Assembly (NCBI RefSeq): GCF_019430945.1
Contig: NZ_JAHYCB010000004.1
Coordinates: 615,692-679,691 of the forward strand
DNA from: Neorhizobium populisoli
GTDB taxonomy: Bacteria > Pseudomonadota > Alphaproteobacteria > Rhizobiales > Rhizobiaceae
Length of the DNA stretch: 64,000 nucleotides
Direction of reading: 5' to 3'
Position 1 is the first letter of the stretch, and every line of letters starts with the position of its first letter. Both the position numbers and the translations under genes were made by a program. Shown piece after piece: positions 34,008 through 42,093 of the stretch. The notes under the pieces were generated by a model, which worked only from the letters and a program-made list of their open reading frames with translations, was not told the DNA's origin and ran no database searches.

Positions 34008-35423
34008 TCAGCGCAACATGTCCCGCAGCACGGCGTAATCGATCTTCGAGCGATGACGACGGTCGAGAGGGATGACCGGTACGTTTCGGACATCGGCAAC
34101 GCCGATTTCCGCCCCTTTCATGCGCCATAGGCCGGGAGAAGGTTCGTCACCCTCTACCGCCACGACCGGCGGATCGGTATTCGGCACGAGGGCGACACGC
34201 CGAACGCCGGGCCATGTGCGGGCCGCGACCTCCACCTCGAACGGATAGACGTTACCTGCCTTGGCAGAAAGCCGGCCCCGCAGCCAGAGCCTGCCCTTTT
34301 CATCCAGCCTGCCTGCGTCCCCGGTGCGATGCCAGATCTCCCCGTCGATCCTCAACTTGTTCTCGCCGTCGCCCCGGCCTTCGAGATAGCCCTTGTTGAC
34401 GTGATCGCCGGTGACGACGATCTCGTCGTCGATGATCCGCACTCGCGTTTGCTCGATCGGATGTCCCGCCAGTAAGCCGCCGCCCGTTTCCATCCTCTGC
34501 CAGTCGTCAGCGGTGATGTCTTCCACCTGCTGGTGCGCGATCGGTTCTGCTTCGGTCGAGCCATACACGGCCATTACCGCTGTATCCGGCATTGCTTGTC
34601 GCATCGTCTGCATCAGATCGGGAAAGACCGGCCCGCCACCGGTGAAGATCGCCGAAAGGCCGGGGTCTATGCCGCCGCGGGCAAGCGTATCGCAGATGAC
34701 TGGCGGTATCAGGGCCCGAGTGATTTTCTCCCGCGCGACGAGGCTTGATATTCCTTCGGAGGTCGCCTTTTCCGGCTGCTTCGATTTCCAGTTCGGCAAT
34801 ACGGAGGTGATGCCGAGCGCCATGTTGGCGATGACGAAAACCGGGAAAGCGACAAGGTCGCGTTCCTCCTCGTTCGACGTCGCCAGCATCTGCGCGACAC
34901 AGGCATTTTGGGCTGCGAGAAATCCGTGACTGCGGGAAATGCCCTTGGGCATGCCGGTCGAACCGCTGGTGAAGGAGATGAGTGCCGGGTGATCGTGGCC
35001 GACCGTTTCTAAGACATTACGGGCTTCCGCCTTGGTCGGGATCGTCAATCGCCCGGGAATGCTCCACAGCGCGGGGACGAGATAAGGCAGCAACCGGTAC
35101 CAGCCGGCGGTGACGACCGCCTTTGGCTTCGTCATCCCCACAGCATGCTTCAGTCCGGACAAACCAAGGGCGGGCTCCGGAAAGACGATCGTCGCGCCGA
35201 GCCGCCACAGCGCTGCAATCGTGGTGTAAAGATCGATGCCGACCGGCATGGCGATCAACACCCTGTCACCCTTGCCGATCCCGAGCCGTGACCAGGTGCC
35301 GGCGACCTCTGCGGAGCGTTCGGCGAGCGCCGAGAATGTGATGCGCCTGCCCGACCCCTCGACGATGGCGACCCGGTCGCCCAGCCGCCCGGCGGTGTCG
35401 ATGAAGGTGGAGATCAGGTTCAT
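34008..35423 (-). CDS. Acyl-CoA synthetase / AMP-dependent ligase
   Basis: 471-residue adenylate-forming enzyme. It has the phosphate loop FTSGSTGMPKGISRSHG (about 150-166), YGSTEAEPIA (about 285), the hinge TGDAGRLDEKGRLWLRGR and a late Lys in DRRHRSKIDY. It is shorter than fatty-acyl-CoA ligases (500-560), closer to OleC-like and standalone ligases. It is the seventh and last gene of the HMG-CoA reductase/UbiA operon, overlapping the GNAT gene by ATGA. It would activate a carboxylic acid, perhaps a fatty or isoprenoid acid, for attachment to the operon's product; the substrate is inferred. Confidence 0.85.
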   Translation of the reverse strand: MNLISTFIDTAGRLGDRVAIVEGSGRRITFSALAERSAEVAGTWSRLGIGKGDRVLIAMPVGIDLYTTIAALWRLGATIVFPEPALGLSGLKHAVGMTKPKAVVTAGWYRLLPYLVPALWSIPGRLTIPTKAEARNVLETVGHDHPALISFTSGSTGMPKGISRSHGFLAAQNACVAQMLATSNEEERDLVAFPVFVIANMALGITSVLPNWKSKQPEKATSEGISSLVAREKITRALIPPVICDTLARGGIDPGLSAIFTGGGPVFPDLMQTMRQAMPDTAVMAVYGSTEAEPIAHQQVEDITADDWQRMETGGGLLAGHPIEQTRVRIIDDEIVVTGDHVNKGYLEGRGDGENKLRIDGEIWHRTGDAGRLDEKGRLWLRGRLSAKAGNVYPFEVEVAARTWPGVRRVALVPNTDPPVVAVEGDEPSPGLWRMKGAEIGVADVRNVPVIPLDRRHRSKIDYAVLRDMLR

Positions 35424-36274
35424 GGCCGGTCGGAGAGTTTGAGGCCCATCAGTGCATAACGACGGAAAATTTTTGCGCCATGCATTTCGCTGCGCTGGCG
35501 GGAGGTGTTGTCCTCATGGATGAGGGCGTGGATGACCCTCTCGAAACCGAGCTCCAGCGCGCGGCGGTGATAGGTATCGGCGAGAAGATGGCCGACACCG
35601 CGCATACCACTAGCGTAAGTCTTCAGGATCGCCGCGGGTTTGCCGTCCTTGGCGAAATGATCCGGCGTGCCGAACAGGAAGCCCTTCAAGCTGCCGTCGT
35701 CACCATGAGCGAAGAGCACATGCCGTGGATCGATGAAGGGCATGATCGGCTTGTAGATATCCATGAAGGCATCAAAGCCGATCGGCGTGAAGAAGCGGTT
35801 GCGGGCAAACGAACCGCTCGACATCTCGAACAGATGCCGGATCAGCTTTTCACCGTCCTTGCCGTCCCAGGCGCTGACCGTCACGCCGTCTACCTGCACC
35901 GGCTCGGGGCCGATCGTATCCTCCAGCCGGGCGGTGGACGAAATGTAGCGCGAAACCGCCGTAAAGCCTGCTTTTTCGAAGACGACAAAATCGTGCGGCC
36001 CGCTGGTCGGCTCCATCAGAAAGGGCGCTGAACCGTCGCTGTCAGTCACGAGACGGTAGCTGTGCCAGGTGTCGCCGTCGAGCGGACCGATCAGCGCCTC
36101 GAAACCTTCGTCGCGTGCCTTGCCGATGATGCTTTCGAGCAGCGCCAGCCCGGCCTCCGGCTCGGAAATCCTCACGCCACCGATCGCCATGGCCTTCATC
36201 CCGTCGAGCGCCGGGCTCTGGCGGTAGACGCGGGCGGAGGCGCCGTCCAATGTGATCAGTTCGGGCTTGTTCAT
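35420..36274 (-). CDS. GNAT-like N-acyltransferase
   Basis: 284 residues. The pattern resembles GNAT acyltransferases: a central strand with VLFAHGDDGSLKGFLFG, a GMRGVGHLLADTYHRRALELGFERVIHALIHEDNTSRQRSEMHGAKIFRRYALM stretch matching the acetyl-CoA loop and the late helix with HxDNxxS-type residues. It is likely to acylate an amine; in this operon an amino-lipid made by the BtaA-like protein would be a suitable acceptor, which is speculation. The start at 36274 overlaps the upstream stop (ATGA). Confidence 0.65.
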   Translation of the reverse strand: MNKPELITLDGASARVYRQSPALDGMKAMAIGGVRISEPEAGLALLESIIGKARDEGFEALIGPLDGDTWHSYRLVTDSDGSAPFLMEPTSGPHDFVVFEKAGFTAVSRYISSTARLEDTIGPEPVQVDGVTVSAWDGKDGEKLIRHLFEMSSGSFARNRFFTPIGFDAFMDIYKPIMPFIDPRHVLFAHGDDGSLKGFLFGTPDHFAKDGKPAAILKTYASGMRGVGHLLADTYHRRALELGFERVIHALIHEDNTSRQRSEMHGAKIFRRYALMGLKLSDRP

Positions 36275-37605
36275 TTCAGCACTCCATCGACGACGAAGAG
36301 GATGACGGGCAGGATCAGCGCGATGCCGAAGGCTTTTGGTGCGCGCCATTTGGCAAACCAGCTGCGAAGCGCAAAGGCGCCGGTCACGGCAATGACGATT
36401 TCAGCCACGACCGGCGGCCAGATGGGATCGTACCATTGGACTGCAACCGGATTAGCGCGGATCACGCCGGTGGCGACAATCCCGACGACGACAAGAAAAG
36501 CCACCAATGCGAAAAGCCAGCGCCGGCTCATCCCGTCTCCCATCACTGCGAGAACGGCAAGGATCACCGCCACGCCGACGAAGGTAATATTGAAGAGGAC
36601 GATAACGCTGGTCCCGAGCGCGCTTCCCGCAAACAGCCAGAGGAGGCTGACACCGGTCGACGCGGCCAGAAGGTCTAGATCGGGAGTCTTGCTGCGGCAC
36701 GGGTTGTTCCGGCGCGCCAGCACATGCGCCGCGATGGCAATCATGGGCAGGACGGCATTGATGGGCGAGGTGACCGCCAGAAGCAGAAAGAGGTTGATCG
36801 TAAAGGCGCGCGCCGCATGTCTCGAAATTCCGAGCCGGGCCGAATAGCGGATCGCCACCGCAACCGCGATGACGAAGGCGGCGCTGACGACGAGAAGCAT
36901 GATCGGATCGGTTCCGATATGCCGGGCAAGCAGCAAATGCGCCCCGATCGGGACGAAGAGATTGTCGAGCCCGCGCCAGGAATCCGCTTCCACCAGCGCG
37001 CAGAAGCCGGCGATCAGGAAGGAGAGAACGATGACGTTGAGGCGGGCCGTATCGCTCATCAGGAGCAGCACGATCATGCCGCAGATCCAGGTCACCGTGA
37101 AGAAGGCGATGACGCCTTCATAGCTCTTCGAGCCGTCTGAGACAGCAAAGCGCATCCGCCCATAGCTCGTACCGACCAGCGCGGAGGCGGTGTCCGACAA
37201 CGTGATAACCAGAAGGGGCAGCACATAAAGAACCGGCGCGCCCTGCGACATCAGGAAGAGAAAGGCGACCGAAAGCGCCAGATAGATCTCGCCATAGGAG
37301 GCGCGTTTGACGGAGTGCAGCACGTCGCCAAGCCCGCCGGATTGTCGGCCGAACCATCTGAGCCAGAACATCACGATCAGTGCGCAGATGATCAGCACGA
37401 TCACGGGCAGGGGGCTGGAAAAGACCAGCGGGAAGAACAGCGAGGATGTACCGACCGCGACGTGAATGATCTTGCGCTGCATCTCGGCGGAAAGCGCGAA
37501 GCTGCGAGCGACATGGCGAACGGTGGCCATCAATGCCAGGATGGCGAGGATGACAACCGGAACGAGGCCGATCTCCCACCAGTTGACCGGCACGCTCTCG
37601 CTCAC
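36271..37605 (-). CDS. Membrane protein related to phytol/dolichol kinases (CTP-dependent)
   Basis: 444 residues and about 12 membrane helices. The N-terminal half has two stretches characteristic of the SEC59/VTE5 polyprenol-kinase group: MQRKIIHVAVGTSSLFFPL (RKxxH...G) at about 42-60 and LSDTASALVGTSYGRMRF followed by KSYEG (about 135-165), the CTP-binding region. The C-terminal half (about 230-444) is a further set of helices with no motif I recognise. In the operon with a prenyltransferase and HMG-CoA reductase it may phosphorylate or nucleotidylate an isoprenoid alcohol. ATGA overlap with the BtaA-like gene. Confidence 0.7.
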   Translation of the reverse strand: MSESVPVNWWEIGLVPVVILAILALMATVRHVARSFALSAEMQRKIIHVAVGTSSLFFPLVFSSPLPVIVLIICALIVMFWLRWFGRQSGGLGDVLHSVKRASYGEIYLALSVAFLFLMSQGAPVLYVLPLLVITLSDTASALVGTSYGRMRFAVSDGSKSYEGVIAFFTVTWICGMIVLLLMSDTARLNVIVLSFLIAGFCALVEADSWRGLDNLFVPIGAHLLLARHIGTDPIMLLVVSAAFVIAVAVAIRYSARLGISRHAARAFTINLFLLLAVTSPINAVLPMIAIAAHVLARRNNPCRSKTPDLDLLAASTGVSLLWLFAGSALGTSVIVLFNITFVGVAVILAVLAVMGDGMSRRWLFALVAFLVVVGIVATGVIRANPVAVQWYDPIWPPVVAEIVIAVTGAFALRSWFAKWRAPKAFGIALILPVILFVVDGVLK

Positions 37606-38699
37606 AGCACCCGCTCCACCACGAAATCGGAATAGAAGAAGGCCTTGTCGTTCGCCTTGCCTTTTTCTTCGACGGATGTCAGCCGCTCGACGCGATGGGC
37701 ATGTTCTTTCGGCATGCGTCGCGGCACCATCATGTTCCAGTAGACGAGCCGGGCATCCGGGTTCGATGCCGCAAGGATCGAGCCATAGACATCGGCGAAG
37801 ATCCGCTCGTCCATATATTCGAAAATGTCCGAGAGATTGAAACCGTCCGCTTTCTCTCCGGATGCGACGAAACTCTCCAGCGCACCGCAGCGTATGTCGA
37901 GCCGGTCGAGCCGTGTGCGGATCGTGTCGAAATGCTCCGCCCGCCAGGCGAGTGGCAACGCGGTTCCGTGGTGACCCTTGAGGATATAGTGAAGGTAGGG
38001 ATTGTCGGCCGGATCGAGATCGACGCCGGCATGCCAGAGGCGGCTGGCGACATGTTCCGCCAGTGACCCTTCCACGTGGTCGAAGAAGGCCGGATCGCGC
38101 CCGAGCCTGCCCATCACGAAATTGGAGAAGAAGAATTTGAGCAGCAGCTTCCAGCGCCAGTTGTTCCAGCGGCTTTCGAAAAAGGCCGCACGTGCGGCAG
38201 GCGGCTTCGAGCGGAACACCTCGTCGATGGTCGAGCGTGTCTGAGCCAGCGGCAGAAGTCTTGTCTGGAAGATACGGAAATAACGTTCGAATTTGCCGAC
38301 GCCACCTATTCCGTATTTCTCCACCTCAACACGCCGCGCCGTCCAGAACCTGGCGGTATCGGTATCAAGCTCCCGCGCAACCCTATCCAGCAACTCTCCA
38401 CGTCGGGTGGAGGGTCGCGCTCCGAGAAGCTCGAGAAAGGCCGTATGATTGAGCGTGCGATAGGCCGCAATGCGGATCGACAGGCAGGCGATCTGCGCTG
38501 GTGAAAGATCGATCGCCACGACACGGGCAGGGTCGAGCGTCAGCATGGCAAGCGCATTGTCGCCAGCCGAGCAGATCGATACCAGGGTCTTGCCAGGCTG
38601 GTCGCCAAGTGCGTCCACCAGCACATCGGCATCCTCCCAGAGCTGCGCGTATCGGATATCGTCGAAATTCGCTCGCCTGGCGATATCCGCACCGCTCAT
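37602..38699 (-). CDS. BtaA-like protein (DUF3419)
   Basis: 365 residues resembling BtaA, which transfers the 3-amino-3-carboxypropyl group of S-adenosylmethionine to diacylglycerol in betaine-lipid synthesis. The family start YAQLWEDADVLVDAL and the cofactor region VSICSAGDNALAMLTLDPARVVAIDLSPAQ (about 40-70) are clear, and the FNLSDIFEYMDE segment is in the C-terminal part. No BtaB-type N-methyltransferase is nearby, so the product need not be the DGTS betaine lipid. The acceptor could be an isoprenoid lipid made by neighbours. Overlaps the next gene by ATGA. Confidence 0.82.
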   Translation of the reverse strand: MSGADIARRANFDDIRYAQLWEDADVLVDALGDQPGKTLVSICSAGDNALAMLTLDPARVVAIDLSPAQIACLSIRIAAYRTLNHTAFLELLGARPSTRRGELLDRVARELDTDTARFWTARRVEVEKYGIGGVGKFERYFRIFQTRLLPLAQTRSTIDEVFRSKPPAARAAFFESRWNNWRWKLLLKFFFSNFVMGRLGRDPAFFDHVEGSLAEHVASRLWHAGVDLDPADNPYLHYILKGHHGTALPLAWRAEHFDTIRTRLDRLDIRCGALESFVASGEKADGFNLSDIFEYMDERIFADVYGSILAASNPDARLVYWNMMVPRRMPKEHAHRVERLTSVEEKGKANDKAFFYSDFVVERVL

Positions 38700-41146
38700 G
38701 CCATCCTCCTCACGCGGCCGGTCCCGCCATCCACTTCGATCGTCTCGCCATCGATAACCCAGTCCATCGCGCCCTTGATGCCGACCACGCAGGGAATGCC
38801 AAGCTCGCGGGCAACGATCGCCGAATGTGACAGCAGGCTGCCCCGCTCGACGACAATGGCAGAGGCATTCGAAAACACGGCGATCCAGCCCGGATCGGTG
38901 TGATGTGCGATGAGAATATCGCCCTTGGCAAGCGCTTCCGTCCGCGGATCGCGGATGACGCGGGCACGTGCCGTCATCACGCCGGCGCTGCAGCCGGTTC
39001 CGGTACGCTCGGTTGCCGTATCGCCTGCGGCAATGCTGGCGGGCGTAGAACTGTCGACCCCACGACTGGCCCGCGCAGCGCCGCGAACGGTAAGCCGCCG
39101 GCCCGGATCGGGGAGCTTGGCGGCCTCTTCCATTTCGGCACGGCGCAGCTTCACAAGCCCGGCAAGATCGGTCGAAACGGCAAAACCTTCGATCGTGCCG
39201 AGAATTTCCTGGACCGTCAGGAAATAGATGTCGTCCGCATCCTGGATCAGCCCATAGGCCTGGAACTGGCGGCCGACGGCGCGGAACAGATGTCGGGCAC
39301 GGCCGAAAATGCGGGTGCGTTCGAAACGCAGGTTTTCGCGCCCGCTGACACGTGCCTTGGTCCAGGAAATGACATGCCGGGCGATGAATTTCTTCACCGG
39401 CCGGTCCTTGAGCAGCGTATCGATCGCCTCCATGCCACGGCTGGTCATCGCATGGTGAGTACCGCTCCCGGCGGCAATGGCGCGATAGAGTGGCGTCGGA
39501 TCGCGGTCCAGCGTCACGGATTCAAGCTTCAGCTCTTCCGTGCAACGGTCTGAAAACTTTGCAAGATAGGCCGCGACCTCACGTTCAAGATCAGGATGAG
39601 CGGAAAGGCCTTCGCCACTCCCCGCCGCAAGCGTGCCGCGCAGTTCGTCATGGCCCTCCAGCATCGCCGCCATGCGGCGAATACGCTTAGCGGGCTCGGC
39701 GGAGATGATGTCTCCCTGGCCGATCATGATGTCGTTATGCAGCGCCAGTCCTTCGGGACCGCACCAGCGCTCCAACATTTTCCGCGAGGCGCCGAAGGCG
39801 ATCATGCAGAGGAAATCGTTGATGAGGGGTGCATCCCACCGGTCGAGAAGCTCGGCCTCGATCCGCCGGTATTCCCGCGCCAGCGCCGTCAGCGGCATTG
39901 CTTCCAATGTCGCGGGCGGCGCCTTGAGCGAGCTGTCTAGCCGGCGATAAAAGCCGCGCGTCGTCGATTTGATGCGGAGTGCTTCCCAGACAAGCCGGCC
40001 GGCAGATCGGCTGACGCTGAGCCACGCCGCAACCAGCGCCAGGCCCTTTGCCGGGGGTGGGCCGATTTTGCTGGAAATCTCGGCGGGCAACGGCTCATCG
40101 ACGCCCATCATGGTTTCCATATGGGCGCGGTTGATCGAGAAGCCCGGCAGCAGCGCCAGTGCGCGGTACCAGTTCACCAGATTGTAGTAGATACGCCCGT
40201 CGATGCGGGCGAGCATATTGTCGAAGACAACGGCATTTTCCGCAATCGCCTGTTCGTTGACGCCAAGCAGGCGGACGAAGGCGCGATAGACACGGTCATA
40301 GGCATATTGCGCGAAGGAATAGGTGAGGGGAGAAACAAGCCCCGGATAGGATTCGATGATGTTGGAATTGTCGAAGACGGTCAGCGTTTCGTCGTCGATG
40401 ACATCGGATGCCAGCGCGGTGGTGATCGGCCTTGCCTGCAGAAGATAAAGTACCTCTCCCTCGAAGGCCCATTCCAAGTCCTGCGGACTCCCGCAGGCCG
40501 CTTCCACCTTAGCTGCAAGATCGGCGAGGGCGGACAAGTCCGTATCACTCAGGACACTTTCTCCAGCAGGCCGGTCAAGGACCCGGCCGCTGCGATCGAG
40601 AATATAGGTCTCACCATCCTCCTCGCCTCCCACCAGCCGGTCCCCAAGGCCCGCGATCGCCGAAATGACGATACGGTCACGCCTGCCGCTGACCGGATCG
40701 GCGGTAAAGGTGACACCGGCCACCCGGGCATTGACCATCTGCTGCACCAGCACAGCCGTGCCACCACCTTCGCCGGTAAGTCCGTGCTGTTCGCGGTAAC
40801 CGGCAACGCTGTCGCGCTTGCCGCTTTCGAAGACCCTTACACAGGCGCTCGGCAAGCCGGCAGCGTCGAGATTGAGAAGCGACAGGAACTGCCCTGCATG
40901 GGAATGTTTGTCGCCATCCTCTTCCATGGCCGAGGAGCGGGCTGCAAACGGGCCGGGACCGATTTCGGGCAACACGGCCATCAGAGCCGCTTCCGCCGCC
41001 GGTCTGATGCCGCTTTCATCAAAGGCTTCCGGCGGCAGTGCGGCGAATCGCGGCACATTAAAGCCCCGGTCTGCCAGCCGCATCAGCGCCGCAGCCTTGC
41101 CGCCGACGCGGTTTGCCGAACCGATATCCCGCATCCCGACGATCAT
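38696..41146 (-). CDS. PEP synthase / rifampicin-phosphotransferase-like dikinase
   Basis: 816 residues with the layout of ATP-dependent dikinases. An N-terminal ATP-grasp domain (about 1-310) has GGKAAALMRLADRGFNVP, FAARSSAMEEDG and LEWAFEGEVLYLLQARPIT. A long central region (about 320-700) carries a substrate domain I do not recognise. The C-terminal swivelling domain has His774 in RGSLLSHSAIVARELGIPCV. Size and order match rifampicin phosphotransferase rather than PEP synthase, whose TIM-barrel is absent. It probably phosphorylates a hydroxyl of a small molecule or lipid. The start at 41146 is fixed by ATGA overlap with the UbiA gene; longer frames to 41191 are unlikely. Confidence 0.82.
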   Translation of the reverse strand: MIVGMRDIGSANRVGGKAAALMRLADRGFNVPRFAALPPEAFDESGIRPAAEAALMAVLPEIGPGPFAARSSAMEEDGDKHSHAGQFLSLLNLDAAGLPSACVRVFESGKRDSVAGYREQHGLTGEGGGTAVLVQQMVNARVAGVTFTADPVSGRRDRIVISAIAGLGDRLVGGEEDGETYILDRSGRVLDRPAGESVLSDTDLSALADLAAKVEAACGSPQDLEWAFEGEVLYLLQARPITTALASDVIDDETLTVFDNSNIIESYPGLVSPLTYSFAQYAYDRVYRAFVRLLGVNEQAIAENAVVFDNMLARIDGRIYYNLVNWYRALALLPGFSINRAHMETMMGVDEPLPAEISSKIGPPPAKGLALVAAWLSVSRSAGRLVWEALRIKSTTRGFYRRLDSSLKAPPATLEAMPLTALAREYRRIEAELLDRWDAPLINDFLCMIAFGASRKMLERWCGPEGLALHNDIMIGQGDIISAEPAKRIRRMAAMLEGHDELRGTLAAGSGEGLSAHPDLEREVAAYLAKFSDRCTEELKLESVTLDRDPTPLYRAIAAGSGTHHAMTSRGMEAIDTLLKDRPVKKFIARHVISWTKARVSGRENLRFERTRIFGRARHLFRAVGRQFQAYGLIQDADDIYFLTVQEILGTIEGFAVSTDLAGLVKLRRAEMEEAAKLPDPGRRLTVRGAARASRGVDSSTPASIAAGDTATERTGTGCSAGVMTARARVIRDPRTEALAKGDILIAHHTDPGWIAVFSNASAIVVERGSLLSHSAIVARELGIPCVVGIKGAMDWVIDGETIEVDGGTGRVRRMA

Positions 41147-42093
41147 GCAGCCATCCAATGTTTCAAGAGCGGCGCAAAGCCCGCCAGGCAATAACAGACG
41201 AAGACCCAGAGGCCGGCGGTGGTATCTACCTTCTTCTGCCGTGCTGGCGTCGGCTCAGCGATAAAGGACCGTGCGACCCAGCCGATGGCAGCAAGCGCCA
41301 GAAGACCCGGGCCGGCAACGATGAACAGCGCCCCGACGAAATGCCCGACACCCGCCAGCAGCAGCCAGGCAAAGCCGCAGAGCGTCAGCCAAACCCAAGC
41401 GGCGCGGCGGGGGCCGAGCAGAGCCGAATAGGTCTCGACGCCCTCACGCTCGCTTCCCGGCGCCCAGACCTTGCGGCCGATTTCCAGCACGCAGCCATTG
41501 GTGAAGCTCAACAGCAGGAAGAGCCACAGCCCTTGCGGCGGCGAAAAGCCGGCCGGCAGCCATTCCGCGGCCGTGACGAAAAGATCGATCAGCGGCATGA
41601 TCGCCATATGCGAGACGAGATAGAGGAAAGGTCGCGCCTTCAACCAATCGGGTGCGAAGAACTCGAAGGTCATCAGCGCCAGCCACGCCCAAACGAAGGC
41701 AAGCGGCAGGATGAGGGCCGTGGAAACGGATGCGGTCAGCCCAAGCGCGATCAGGCCACCGACGCCGGCTAGGCCCAAGACCAATCGAAGCGAGACCAGC
41801 CCGCTCGGGATCGGCCGCTCCGGGCGAAAACGCCGGTCGTCCTCGAAATCTTTCCATTCATCGCAGGCGCGCATCTGGAAGAAAATGATTACGGTAACCA
41901 GCCAGATGAAGGCAAAGGTCACAAACGGTGGCAGTGGCCTGGCTGCAAGCTGAGCCGAGACGCTGATGCTGGCCGAGGAGAAAACCGCCAGCAGGATCGA
42001 CGTCTTGAGAAGCGGAAAACGTTCCGCCTGATAAAGCCAGAGCCGCTGCGCAAGTGGCGCATCCGCCTGTGGATGCCGCGCGGGAGCCGTCAT
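41143..42093 (-). CDS. UbiA-family prenyltransferase
   Basis: 316-residue membrane enzyme with about nine helices that joins a prenyl diphosphate to an acceptor. The first Asp-rich motif is D78-x3-D82-x3-D86 in RACDEWKDFEDDRRF, followed by PERPIPSG as in UbiA proteins; the second motif region is GRKVWAPGSEREGVETYS (about 205-222), where an Asp/Glu set replaces the classic DxxxD. Family members make quinones, hemes, archaeal lipids and arabinogalactan precursors, so the acceptor cannot be named. ATGA overlap on both sides places it between HMG-CoA reductase and the dikinase. Confidence 0.85.
   Translation of the reverse strand: MTAPARHPQADAPLAQRLWLYQAERFPLLKTSILLAVFSSASISVSAQLAARPLPPFVTFAFIWLVTVIIFFQMRACDEWKDFEDDRRFRPERPIPSGLVSLRLVLGLAGVGGLIALGLTASVSTALILPLAFVWAWLALMTFEFFAPDWLKARPFLYLVSHMAIMPLIDLFVTAAEWLPAGFSPPQGLWLFLLLSFTNGCVLEIGRKVWAPGSEREGVETYSALLGPRRAAWVWLTLCGFAWLLLAGVGHFVGALFIVAGPGLLALAAIGWVARSFIAEPTPARQKKVDTTAGLWVFVCYCLAGFAPLLKHWMAA

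Noticed and set aside
34008..35423. Assignment of the acyl-AMP ligase as OleC of olefin synthesis
   Set aside because: No OleA-type thiolase, OleB or OleD is in the operon; only length and general motifs agree.
37602..38699. Assignment of the operon as the betaine-lipid (DGTS) locus
   Set aside because: The BtaA-like protein lacks an adjacent BtaB methyltransferase and is in an isoprenoid-type operon, so DGTS synthesis is not supported.
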